Origin: Thiomargarita sp.
Lineage (GTDB): Bacteria > Pseudomonadota > Gammaproteobacteria > Beggiatoales > Beggiatoaceae
Reading direction: 5' to 3'
DNA: 18,362 bases
Assembly: GCA_030635005.1 (NCBI GenBank)
Contig: DAOVZS010000018.1
Coordinates: forward strand, 1 to 18,362
Made by a program: the position numbers and the translations under genes
Part shown: one piece after another, positions 8,229-15,695 of the stretch
How positions within the stretch are numbered: the first letter of the stretch is position 1
How the letters are laid out: each line of letters starts with the position of its first letter
The notes under the pieces: model-generated
Told to the model about the DNA's origin: nothing
Database searches by the model: none
What the model saw: the letters and a program-made list of their open reading frames with translations, nothing else

Positions 8229-8516
8229 ATGTCTTTACCCATAAAATCTGTTGAAAATATTGCACATTTAGCACGGATCTCTATAAAAGAGCAAGATATG
8301 CCTGTTTATGCACATCAGTTATCAGATATTTTAAACTTGGTAGATCAAATGAGCGGTGTTGATACAAGTAAGATAACACCTATGGCACATCCTCTGGATG
8401 CAGTCGCACGTTTACGTGCTGATGTTGTCTTAGAAGGAGATCAACGTGATCTTTTTCAAAGCATTGCACCGCAGGTAGAAGCGGGTTTATATTTAGTTCC
8501 TAAAGTTATTGAGTAG
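8229..8516 (+). CDS. gatC: Asp-tRNA(Asn)/Glu-tRNA(Gln) amidotransferase subunit C
   Basis: Small subunit that wraps around and stabilises GatA in the GatCAB amidotransferase, which converts mischarged Glu-tRNA(Gln) or Asp-tRNA(Asn) to the amide form. The 95 residues match the family length. The N-terminal helical part has VENIAHLARISI (7-18) and ILNLVDQM (35-42). The second half has GVDTSKITPMAHPLDAVARLRAD (44-66), equivalent to the conserved region with VxPMxHPL and LRxD. The ATG at 8229 is preceded by GGA six bases upstream, a modest Shine-Dalgarno. It is the first gene of the plus-strand run, and its stop lies seven bases before gatA. Confidence 0.95.
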   Translation: MSLPIKSVENIAHLARISIKEQDMPVYAHQLSDILNLVDQMSGVDTSKITPMAHPLDAVARLRADVVLEGDQRDLFQSIAPQVEAGLYLVPKVIE

Positions 8517-8523
8517 ATTAATA

Positions 8524-9972
8524 ATGCATAAAAAAACACTTATCGAACTGTCACAAGCTTTACAGCAGCGTTCCTGCTCTAGTGTTGAATTAACCCGTTA
8601 TTTTCTTGAACGAATTCAAAATGCACAGCATTTAAACAGTTTTATTACAGTGGCCACTGAGTTGGCTTTGGATCAAGCACGTGTTGCTGATGCACGTTTA
8701 GCTCAAGGGAATGCAACTCCACTTACGGGAATTCCGCTTGCACATAAGGATATTTTTTGTACTTTAGGCGTAAAAACATCTGCTGGCTCTAAAATGCTGG
8801 ACAATTTTAATGCGCCTTATAATGCCACTATTGTGGAACAATGTCAGGCAGCTGGTTTGGTGATGTTAGGTAAAACTAACATGGACGAATTTGCAATGGG
8901 CTCTTCGAACGAAACCAGTTTTTATGGTCCTGTTAAAAATCCTTGGGATATTGAAAGTGTACCCGGAGGATCATCAGGGGGATCCGCTGCTGCAGTGGCA
9001 GCACGCTTATGTCCTATTGCGACTGCGACGGATACTGGGGGTTCTATTCGCCAACCAGCAGCATTTTGTGGCATTACGGGATTAAAACCCACTTATGGTC
9101 TGGTATCACGTTATGGCATGATTGCCTTTGCTTCCAGTTTGGATCAAGGGGGACCGATGGGACATAGTGCTGAAGATGTCGCATTGCTTTTAAATGCAAT
9201 GGCAGGTTTTGATGCACGCGATTCAACCTCTTTAAATCATCCAAAAGAAGATTATAGCACGTCTTTGCATGATCATATCAGTGGATTAAAAATCGGGGTT
9301 CCTAAAGAATTTTTTGGCGAGGGTTTGAATGCAGATGTTGGCAAGGTATTAGAGACCGCTTTATCTGAATTAGAGCAAGCAGGTGCTACTTTACACGACA
9401 TAAAGCTACCGCATACGCATTTATCGGTGCCTGCGTATTATATTATTGCACCTGCTGAATGTTCTTCAAATTTATCACGTTATGATGGGGTTCGTTTTGG
9501 ACATCGTTGTGATCATCCAGAAGATTTATTGGATTTATATGAACGATCACGTGGTGAAGGTTTTGGGGTTGAAGTCAAACGCCGTATTATGATAGGGACT
9601 TATGCATTGTCAGCAGGTTATTATGATGCTTATTATTTACAAGCACAAAAAATCCGTCGTTTAATCAGCAATGATTTTCATGAGGCGTTTAAAACAGTCG
9701 ATGTCATTTTGGGACCCACCTCGCCAACGACTGCGTTTAAAATCGGTGAGAAGATTAATGATCCTATCAGCATGTATTTATCTGATATTAACACCATTTC
9801 AGTCAATTTAGCAGGATTACCGGGTTTATCCATCCCGGCCGGCTTTGTGAATAAACTCCCTGTTGGCTTACACATTATTGGTAATTATTTTAGTGAGGCA
9901 CGAATATTGAATGTTGCACATCAATATCAACAACGTACGAATTGGCATCAGCAGATACCAGCCGGCTTTTAA
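8524..9972 (+). CDS. gatA: Asp-tRNA(Asn)/Glu-tRNA(Gln) amidotransferase subunit A
   Basis: Amidase-signature subunit that hydrolyses glutamine and passes ammonia to GatB. From the ATG at 8524 it has 482 residues. The Ser-cisSer-Lys triad is intact: K75 in LAHKDIF, S150 in PGGSSGGSAAA and S174 in DTGGSIRQPA. Spacings of 75 and 24 residues equal those in S. aureus GatA (K79, S154, S178). GITGLKPTYGLVSRYGMIAF (183-202) is GatA-typical and separates it from generic amidases. The frame is open to a TTG at 8509 inside gatC, but MHKKTLIELSQAL is the natural start. No gatB follows: the next 273 bases hold a hairpin and a degenerate frame, then an unrelated gene. Confidence 0.97.
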   Translation: MHKKTLIELSQALQQRSCSSVELTRYFLERIQNAQHLNSFITVATELALDQARVADARLAQGNATPLTGIPLAHKDIFCTLGVKTSAGSKMLDNFNAPYNATIVEQCQAAGLVMLGKTNMDEFAMGSSNETSFYGPVKNPWDIESVPGGSSGGSAAAVAARLCPIATATDTGGSIRQPAAFCGITGLKPTYGLVSRYGMIAFASSLDQGGPMGHSAEDVALLLNAMAGFDARDSTSLNHPKEDYSTSLHDHISGLKIGVPKEFFGEGLNADVGKVLETALSELEQAGATLHDIKLPHTHLSVPAYYIIAPAECSSNLSRYDGVRFGHRCDHPEDLLDLYERSRGEGFGVEVKRRIMIGTYALSAGYYDAYYLQAQKIRRLISNDFHEAFKTVDVILGPTSPTTAFKIGEKINDPISMYLSDINTISVNLAGLPGLSIPAGFVNKLPVGLHIIGNYFSEARILNVAHQYQQRTNWHQQIPAGF

Positions 9973-9982
9973 ATAAATATTT

Positions 9983-10017
9983 ATCTCGTTCTGACTCACA
10001 CAGTGTGAGAACGAGAT
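9983..10017. repeat. Long bulged hairpin after gatA
   Basis: ATCTCGTTCT (9983-9992) pairs exactly with AGAACGAGAT (10008-10017). Inside, CACAC (9997-10001) pairs with GTGTG (10003-10007). One arm carries a four-base GACT bulge. It begins 11 bases after the gatA stop. The sequence resembles the CTCGTTC...GAACGAG palindromes I recall as abundant intergenic repeats in large sulfur bacteria and some other gammaproteobacteria, so it may be a REP/MITE-like element. A transcription terminator for gatCA is possible, but only TTTA follows, not a proper T-run. Confidence 0.6.
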
Positions 10018-10021
10018 TTAA

Positions 10022-10221
10022 GAACAAGAGAATAATTTAACCTTAGTAGCTAGTACAGCAGTCAATCAAGCTGAAATCAGCGTGCTATTTAAAGAAATGG
10101 ATCGCAATTGGGAGAAAATTAGTTGAAGTGATTGTGACGCCTTCTGTCGCTAAATAATGTCGATGAAAAAGCAGAACGTTATAGCAAAAATATGGGATGC
10201 AGAGTAATATTTATATTTTAA
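10022..10221 (+). pseudogene. Possible decayed coding remnant, unidentified
   Basis: Three short open stretches follow each other in successive frames without usable starts. 10022-10126 reads ...QAEISVLFKEMDRNWEKIS then stop. 10107-10157 reads IGRKLVEVIVTPSVAK then stop. 10150-10221 reads LNNVDEKAERYSKNMGCRV... then stop. Joined, LFKEMDRN plus GRKLVEVIVTPSVAK resembles the style of the short DUF3782-like proteins (repeated KETD segments followed by LGxLVExLVxPA), which are frequent in filamentous sulfur bacteria. That resemblance is from memory and weak. The stretch could also be ordinary noncoding DNA, because each open piece is short. No other gene fits in this gap. Confidence 0.25.
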
Positions 10222-10245
10222 CATTTTCATTTCCATGGATATAGT

Positions 10246-11196
10246 ATGCTCGCGACGTTACCTTTATTACAAGAAACCGATTTTCCTATGCTAACACGAA
10301 GTACTCTGGATACTTTACAAGTCAATCTTGGGTATTTGTGCAACCAACAATGTACACATTGCCATGTCAATGCAGGTCCTCATCGTAAGGAAGTGATGAC
10401 ACAAGAGACTTGTGAACATGTTTTAAGTTATCTCCGTGCAACTTCTTCTATTAAAACATTAGATTTGACGGGAGGCGCACCTGAATTAAATCCTCATTTT
10501 CGTGATCTCGTGATATCTGCTAGAAATCTAGGCATACATGTGATTGATAGGTGTAATCTTACCATTTTATCTGAACAAGCTGATTTAGCTGAATTTTTAG
10601 CACAACATGATGTTGACATCATTGCGTCATTGCCCTGTTATTTAGAAGAAAATGTTGATAGACAACGGGGAAAAGGCACATTTGAACAAAGCATTACGGG
10701 GTTACGTCAACTCAATGCGTTGGGTTATGGTACAGATTTAGAATTGAATCTCGTTTTTAATCCACAAGGACCTCATTTACCCGGTGCCCAAGTTGCTTTA
10801 GAATCTGATTATAAAACGTTTTTAAAGAAAAACTATGGTATTGTGTTTAATCAATTATATACGATTTGCAATATGCCTATACAGCGTTTTGGGAGTGCCT
10901 TGATTACAAAAGGGCAATTTCATCCTTACATGCAATTATTACGTGAGGCCCATAGTAATGAGAATTTAGAGACGGTAATGTGTCGTACTTTAATCAGTAT
11001 TGATTGGCAAGGATATGTGTATGATTGCGATTTTAACCAAATGTTAGGATTATCTTTGTGTTTAGAAAAACAAAGCCAACACCATATTTCTGAATTAGTT
11101 GATGTGAATTTGGAGGGCAATCCGATTATTGTGGCACAGCATTGTTATGGATGTACAGCTGGGCAAGGCAGTAGTTGCGGGGGAGCTTTGGCTTGA
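10246..11196 (+). CDS. arsS: Radical SAM/Cys-rich domain protein, ArsS-like (arsenosugar-type)
   Basis: Radical S-adenosylmethionine enzyme. Characterised members of this family (ArsS, TIGR04167 type) join a 5'-deoxyadenosyl group to dimethylated arsenic on the route to arsenosugars; whether this copy does so is inference. The 316 residues carry the [4Fe-4S] motif CNQQCTHCH (C32, C36, C39), LTGGAPEL (74-81, the GGxP SAM-binding strand), VIDRCNLTIL (99-108) and a C-terminal cysteine-rich part (C246, C261, C300, C303 and C311) ending in YGCTAGQGSSCGGALA. All these positions are cysteine; none is selenocysteine. The ATG at 10246 gives the normal family N-terminus, with GGA six bases upstream. 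Its 3' end overlaps the glycosyltransferase gene. No arsM methyltransferase is in the window, so the substrate is unproved. Confidence 0.85.
   Translation: MLATLPLLQETDFPMLTRSTLDTLQVNLGYLCNQQCTHCHVNAGPHRKEVMTQETCEHVLSYLRATSSIKTLDLTGGAPELNPHFRDLVISARNLGIHVIDRCNLTILSEQADLAEFLAQHDVDIIASLPCYLEENVDRQRGKGTFEQSITGLRQLNALGYGTDLELNLVFNPQGPHLPGAQVALESDYKTFLKKNYGIVFNQLYTICNMPIQRFGSALITKGQFHPYMQLLREAHSNENLETVMCRTLISIDWQGYVYDCDFNQMLGLSLCLEKQSQHHISELVDVNLEGNPIIVAQHCYGCTAGQGSSCGGALA
11179..11185 (+). promoter_or_regulatory. Shine-Dalgarno deciding the glycosyltransferase start
   Basis: GGGGGAG lies inside the last codons of the radical SAM gene, seven bases before the TTG at 11193. It is the strongest ribosome-binding site on the plus strand and selects that TTG over the more upstream TTG at 11175, which would precede it. 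Confidence 0.7.
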
Positions 11197-11852
11197 AGCT
11201 GTCCATTATCATGCCTACTTTAAATGAGGCGATGAGTATTGTAGATACATTACACAGTTTACAATACTTACGTGATAAAGGGCATGAGGTGATTGTGGTG
11301 GATGGGGGCAGTACCGATAATACATGTCACTTGGCAATACCCTTAGTGGATCAGTTTTTACAGACTTCTTCTGGACGTGCGCAACAAATGAATGTCGGGG
11401 CACACTCGGCACATCATGAGATCTTGCTTTTTTTACATGCTGATACGTATTTACCCCAAGATGCAGATGATTTGATTATTAAGAGTGGACACGCTTGGGG
11501 AAGATTTGATGTCCGTTTATCAGGAAAATCATGGCATTTTCGTGTCATCGCGTTTTTTATGAATTGGCGTTCATATTTAACAGGCATTGCGACAGGTGAT
11601 CAAGCTATTTTTGTATTACATCGACTATATATAGAAGTCAAGGGATTTCCAGAGATCCCCTTAATGGAAGATATTGCTTTGAGTCACCGTTTGAAACGCA
11701 TTTGTCGTCCCTTATGTATTCGGGTACCCGTAATGACTTCTAGTCGTCGTTGGGAAGAAAAAGGTATTAAACGCACCATATTATTAATGTGGGGGTTGCG
11801 TTTAGCCTATTATTTAGGCATCAGTCCACATCATTTAAAAAAAATTTATTGA
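11193..11852 (+). CDS. Family 2 glycosyltransferase, rSAM/selenodomain-associated transferase 2
   Basis: GT-A fold family 2 glycosyltransferase of the group (TIGR04283 type) that sits beside the ArsS-like radical SAM protein; presumed to transfer a sugar to or from the radical SAM product, cytoplasmic or membrane-peripheral. From the TTG start it has 219 residues: MKLSIIMPTLNEA (1-13), VIVVDGGSTDNT (34-45), SGRAQQMNVGA (60-70), FLHADT (80-85, the DxD-like metal site), TGDQAIFV and LMEDIALSHRLKR near the C-terminal half. The TTG at 11193 overlaps the upstream TGA as TTGA and has a strong Shine-Dalgarno, so the two proteins are probably made together. The sugar donor and acceptor cannot be read from the sequence. 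Confidence 0.85.
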   Translation: MKLSIIMPTLNEAMSIVDTLHSLQYLRDKGHEVIVVDGGSTDNTCHLAIPLVDQFLQTSSGRAQQMNVGAHSAHHEILLFLHADTYLPQDADDLIIKSGHAWGRFDVRLSGKSWHFRVIAFFMNWRSYLTGIATGDQAIFVLHRLYIEVKGFPEIPLMEDIALSHRLKRICRPLCIRVPVMTSSRRWEEKGIKRTILLMWGLRLAYYLGISPHHLKKIY

Positions 11853-11863
11853 GATATTCACTT

Positions 11864-12769
11864 TCACCCTAAAAACGCAATAATTAATACCCCACTGACT
11901 ATCGTATGTAGCATAATTGTATTTTTAATCGCAGGAATAAGCATTGTGGGCGTATCATTATAATGAGCATATAAGGTTTTTATGGCCATAATGCCCAAAG
12001 GAAAAGCCAATAAACTGACCAAACTCAATAAAGGTAAAAACTGATATAAAACACCCATCACAATACTGAGCATACTGAATCCTATTAATAAGCCATAAAT
12101 AGGACGGGCATGTTCTTTATCCAAACGCACGATTAAAGTATTTTTTCCTGCTTGTTTATCAGCGGCATAATCTGGAAATCCATTAATATATAAAATAGCA
12201 GCCACTAAAAATGCAAGGGGTAAAGAGGCGAATATCACTGCGAGAGTAAACTGTTGGGTTTGCACATAATATGCCCCTAACACTGCTAATACCCCAAAAT
12301 CTAATCCCACTATGATTTCACCCCATCCTTTACTTTGTAAAGAGAGTGGGGGGGCTGAATAAAAATAACCTGATAAGATACCGATCAATCCAATCCATAA
12401 TAAAGGCAAACCCCGTGTCCATACTAAAAATAAGCCAATACTGATAGCCCCGATCAGTAATACCCATCCATAACGGTATGTTTCACTGGGTGTCAAAATT
12501 TTTTTTTGAATCATACGGCTTCCGCCCGCAAAAGGAGATAGCGGTGTTTCATTCAGTGCATCCGCATGCTTATCAAAATAATCATTCAATACATTACTAC
12601 TTGCATGTGTTAAAATACCTGCCAACAATGCTAATCCAAAATAAAACGTCAAAAATACCCCATGAGAATGCCATGCTATTGCTGTTCCTAATAGAATAGG
12701 CAAAATAATAATGGTAAAAAATTGTGGACGCGTTGCCCTTATCCAAAGTGAAAGTGTTTTTTGAGTCAT
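11864..12769 (-). CDS. UbiA-family prenyltransferase, MenA-like
   Basis: Polytopic inner-membrane aromatic prenyltransferase. The family attaches a polyprenyl chain from its diphosphate to a quinone precursor; resemblance is closest to MenA (1,4-dihydroxy-2-naphthoate as acceptor), but other UbiA branches remain possible. From the ATG at 12769 it has 301 residues, about eight or nine membrane segments, the first Asp-rich motif NDYFD (62-66), FAGGSRMIQKKILTP (80-94) and the second motif DYAADKQAGKNT (200-211), followed by LIVRLD. The frame is open 47 codons further upstream, but that part is AT-rich, basic, unlike the family and overlaps the promoter. There is no clear Shine-Dalgarno. It is convergent with the glycosyltransferase gene (11 bases apart), so it is not part of that operon. 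Confidence 0.82.
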   Translation of the reverse strand: MTQKTLSLWIRATRPQFFTIIILPILLGTAIAWHSHGVFLTFYFGLALLAGILTHASSNVLNDYFDKHADALNETPLSPFAGGSRMIQKKILTPSETYRYGWVLLIGAISIGLFLVWTRGLPLLWIGLIGILSGYFYSAPPLSLQSKGWGEIIVGLDFGVLAVLGAYYVQTQQFTLAVIFASLPLAFLVAAILYINGFPDYAADKQAGKNTLIVRLDKEHARPIYGLLIGFSMLSIVMGVLYQFLPLLSLVSLLAFPLGIMAIKTLYAHYNDTPTMLIPAIKNTIMLHTIVSGVLIIAFLG

Positions 12770-12830
12770 GTTTTTGAGTGGCGGGATCTGTGATGCTACC
12801 TTTAATCCTGAAAATTCAGACTTGATATAT

Positions 12831-12859
12831 TTGTTTTTTATGATGAATTCATATATAAT
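12831..12859 (+). promoter_or_regulatory. Predicted sigma-70 promoter of mutL
   Basis: TTGTTT (12831-12836), 17 bases, then a perfect TATAAT (12854-12859), about 72 bases before the mutL ATG. The -35 box matches consensus at only three positions, so the -10 box carries the prediction. It shares five bases with the -10 box of the opposing promoter. Confidence 0.5.
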
Positions 12860-12883
12860 ATCACACGTTAAATGTATACTCAA
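12855..12883 (-). promoter_or_regulatory. Predicted sigma-70 promoter of the prenyltransferase gene
   Basis: On the minus strand TTGAGT (12883-12878), exactly 17 bases, then TATTAT (12860-12855). Its start point would lie about 80 bases before the ATG at 12769. The -10 box is almost the complement of the mutL -10 box, so polymerase probably cannot occupy both sites at once. Confidence 0.45.
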
Positions 12884-12931
12884 TTTTCTGATTCTACGCA
12901 TCCTTTTCAAAATTTTAGAATGTAAAGCCTA

Positions 12932-14737
12932 ATGAACGCTCAAAATATACCTTCAATCCATTTACTCTCCACGCTGGTTGCCAATCAAATTGCTGCTGGT
13001 GAAGTCGTTGAACGTCCTGCTTCTGTCATTAAAGAGTTACTCGAAAATAGCTTAGATGCACAAGCAGATCATATTGAAATTGATATTGAACAAGGGGGCG
13101 TGGCTTTAATAAGGGTGCGTGATAATGGTTTTGGTATTCGGCGTGATGAATTATTATTAGCCCTTAATCGCCATGCTACCAGTAAAATTAAAAATCTCGA
13201 CGATTTAGAACATCTTAATAGTTTAGGATTCCGCGGTGAAGCACTGGCGAGTATTGCTTCTATTTCAAGATTATGCTTGAGTTCACGTTTTTATGAGGAT
13301 GAACGGGCATATTGTATCCGTTTAGATGGACAAGAAAAGCCAACTATGCCTGAACCATTGGCACATCCCATTGGTACGACGATTGAGATACGAGATTTAT
13401 TTTATAATACACCCGCACGACGAAAATTTTTACGAACAGAAAAAACAGAATTCGGTCATGTACATGAAATCATTAAACGTTTGGCTTTAAGCCGTTTTCA
13501 GGTCAGTTTTAAACTAACCCATAACCGTAAAACTTTGATTTCTTGTAAAATTGCGAAGACTGAACAAGAGAAATTACAACGTATTACCTTATTATATGGA
13601 GCAGATTTTACTAATCATGTTTTAAAAATTCAGGCAGAATCTGATGATATGCAATTATCAGGTTGGATAACACAACCGACTTTTTCACGCAGTCAACCCG
13701 ATATGCAATATTTCTTTGTAAATGGACGGATTGTACGTGATAAATTAATTAATCATGCGATACGTCAAGCGTATGAAGACGTGCTTTATTCAAACCGTTA
13801 TCCCAGTTATGTCCTATATTTTAAGATTGATCCGAGTGAAGTCGATGTGAATGTGCATCCGAATAAGAGTGAAGTGCGTTTCAGTCAAGCCCAACAAGTA
13901 CATCACGTGATTGTACAGATATTACAAGAACGTTTGGCGCAAACGTCGCCTGCCACATGTGAACCGCCTATTGCTTATGTCATTCCTCCTGACACACCTA
14001 ATATCCCTACTTATCACAACATAGAACGTCCTTTTGCAGCTGCTATTCGTGAAACGGTGGAAACTTATCAAGCATTGCAACCGTCTTTATTATTAGAAGA
14101 GCCCTGTGTCGAAGAACAGCCCATTGATATTGAAGAACAATCAATAAATACAGTACCTCCCTTAGGATATGCCTTAACGCAATTGCATGGAGTGTATATT
14201 TTAGCGGAAAATACAGAAGGCTTAATTTTAGTCGATATGCATGCTGCACATGAGCGTATTACTTATGAACAAATGAAGTCTGCTTGGCAAAGCAATACGC
14301 TGTCTGCCCAAATTTTATTAGTGCCTATTTCCGTTTCTGTGAGTAAACATGAAGCAGATATCGCAGAAGAGCAAGTAGAATTATTTAATTTATTAGGATT
14401 TGATATCAAACGTATTTCACCTGAAACCTTGGTGGTACACCAATTACCCTTTTTATTAGCCAATGCAAATGTACCTATGCTTATTCGTGATGTTTTAACA
14501 GATTTATCACATTTAGGCGTCAGTCCTCGTTTACAAGAAAATATGCAAGAAATTTTAGCCACTGTGGCTTGTCATACTTCTGTTCGTGCGAATCGACACT
14601 TAAGTATTAGCGAAATGAATGCGTTATTACGGAATATGGAAAAAACAGAACGCAGCAATCAATGTAATCATGGACGTCCTACTTGGACGCATTTGAGTCT
14701 TAAAGAATTAGATCGTTTATTTTTACGGGGGCAATGA
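12932..14737 (+). CDS. mutL: DNA mismatch repair protein MutL
   Basis: GHKL ATPase that couples mismatch recognition by MutS to strand removal. The 601 residues have an N-terminal ATPase domain with ANQIAAGEVVERPAS (17-31), ELLENSLDA (E35, N39), RDNGFGI (63-69), SLGFRGEALASI (97-108) and FYNTPARRKFL (157-167), a linker (about 335-410), and a C-terminal dimerisation domain. The C-terminal domain contains DMHAAHERITYE (435-446), the DQHA(X)2E(X)4E endonuclease motif with Met for Gln, plus ACHTSVRA (546-553) and CNHGRP (578-583), the other metal-site motifs. This suggests a nicking MutL of the type found where MutH is absent, unlike E. coli MutL. The start matches the family; no Shine-Dalgarno is visible. 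Its stop abuts that of ispA. Confidence 0.97.
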   Translation: MNAQNIPSIHLLSTLVANQIAAGEVVERPASVIKELLENSLDAQADHIEIDIEQGGVALIRVRDNGFGIRRDELLLALNRHATSKIKNLDDLEHLNSLGFRGEALASIASISRLCLSSRFYEDERAYCIRLDGQEKPTMPEPLAHPIGTTIEIRDLFYNTPARRKFLRTEKTEFGHVHEIIKRLALSRFQVSFKLTHNRKTLISCKIAKTEQEKLQRITLLYGADFTNHVLKIQAESDDMQLSGWITQPTFSRSQPDMQYFFVNGRIVRDKLINHAIRQAYEDVLYSNRYPSYVLYFKIDPSEVDVNVHPNKSEVRFSQAQQVHHVIVQILQERLAQTSPATCEPPIAYVIPPDTPNIPTYHNIERPFAAAIRETVETYQALQPSLLLEEPCVEEQPIDIEEQSINTVPPLGYALTQLHGVYILAENTEGLILVDMHAAHERITYEQMKSAWQSNTLSAQILLVPISVSVSKHEADIAEEQVELFNLLGFDIKRISPETLVVHQLPFLLANANVPMLIRDVLTDLSHLGVSPRLQENMQEILATVACHTSVRANRHLSISEMNALLRNMEKTERSNQCNHGRPTWTHLSLKELDRLFLRGQ

Positions 14738-15616
14738 TTAAAACTGACGGGTAATAATATAACGGGCCATCCAACGTAAAGGATCTGCTTTCTCATTAAA
14801 ATTATTTAAACTCTTGAGTGCATCTTCAATTAAGCTATTAGCCATCTCTTTAGCACCGTGTAAGCCTAATAAAGCAGGATAGGTTACCTTATCCTGAGCA
14901 ATATCTGATCCTTGAAGTTTGCCTAGCGTTTCAGTATTAGATTCAATATCTAAAATATCATCTTGAATCTGAAAAGCTAATCCAATACATTTGGCATAAT
15001 GATCCAGTTTTTTCAAAAGTACATCATCAATATTAGGCGCAGCTAATGCACCGAGCGTGACGCTCGCACGAATCAAAGCCCCTGTTTTATGAATATGCAT
15101 ATTTTCCAATTCTGCAATATTGAGTTTTTGACCCATAGACTGCATATCAATAGATTGTCCTCCCGCCATTCCACGTGATCCTGTCGCCATTGTCAAAATT
15201 TCAATCATTTCTAAGCGTTTTATAGTCACAGCTTGTTGTGTCAATATATAAAAAGCCAATGTTTGTAGGGCATCACCTGCTAAAATAGCGGTAGCTTCAT
15301 CAAATGCTTTATGAACAGTGGGGGTACCTCGACGTAAATCATCATCATCCATAGCTGGCAAATCATCATGAACTAATGAAAAAGCATGCACACATTCAAT
15401 AGCAGATGCTGGAATATCTAATAATTTAGGATCAACATCAAAAATATGACCTGTTAAATACACGAGTATCGGTCTCACCCTTTTACCACCATTCAAAACA
15501 GCATAACGCATGGCTTCATGTAAACGTGTTGGCTGAATAGTAGACACCGGTAAACAGGTCTCTAAAGCAGTATCCACTCTCTCTTGATACGTTTTCATTA
15601 AAATTTGTAAGCTCAT
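14738..15616 (-). CDS. ispA: Short-chain polyprenyl (farnesyl/geranyl) diphosphate synthase
   Basis: Condenses isopentenyl diphosphate with dimethylallyl and geranyl diphosphate to give farnesyl diphosphate, the precursor of undecaprenyl phosphate and quinone tails; cytoplasmic. The 292 residues contain NGGKRVRP (42-49), the first Asp-rich motif DDLPAMDDDDLRRG (84-97), GDALQTLAF (114-122), GGQSIDM (152-158), HKTGALI (176-182) and the second motif QIQDDILD (216-223). The two-residue insertion in the first motif (DDxxxxD) is the bacterial FPP/GPP type. The ATG at 15616 has AGGA six bases upstream. xseB and dxs, common neighbours, are not here; the upstream gene is gltD, 79 bases away. Confidence 0.94.
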   Translation of the reverse strand: MSLQILMKTYQERVDTALETCLPVSTIQPTRLHEAMRYAVLNGGKRVRPILVYLTGHIFDVDPKLLDIPASAIECVHAFSLVHDDLPAMDDDDLRRGTPTVHKAFDEATAILAGDALQTLAFYILTQQAVTIKRLEMIEILTMATGSRGMAGGQSIDMQSMGQKLNIAELENMHIHKTGALIRASVTLGALAAPNIDDVLLKKLDHYAKCIGLAFQIQDDILDIESNTETLGKLQGSDIAQDKVTYPALLGLHGAKEMANSLIEDALKSLNNFNEKADPLRWMARYIITRQF

Positions 15617-15654
15617 GTATAATCCTATTACTTAGATATGTTTTTATCAATACA

Positions 15655-15677
15655 CCCAGCACATATGTGTGACTGGG
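15655..15677. other. Hairpin in the gltD-ispA gap
   Basis: CCCAGCACA (15655-15663) pairs with TGTG-A-CTGGG (15668-15677), nine base pairs with one bulged A and a TATG loop. It lies between the gltD stop and the ispA start. No T-run follows on the minus strand, so it is a weak terminator or attenuator candidate, or a transcript-processing site that separates the two genes. Confidence 0.4.
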
Positions 15678-15695
15678 CTGATTATCGCTTAAAAT

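Noticed and set aside
11194..11220. Selenocysteine readthrough of the radical SAM TGA, giving SCPLSCLL
   Set aside because: The stop overlaps a well-supported start of the next gene, all family cysteines are already present upstream, and I see no convincing SECIS hairpin.
12770..12910. Longer prenyltransferase frame with 47 extra codons
   Set aside because: The extra part is basic and AT-rich, unlike UbiA proteins, and would cover the predicted promoters; the ATG at 12769 fits the family.
15655..15677. Rho-independent terminator of gltD
   Set aside because: The stem is sound, but no T-run follows on the minus strand; listed only as a hairpin.
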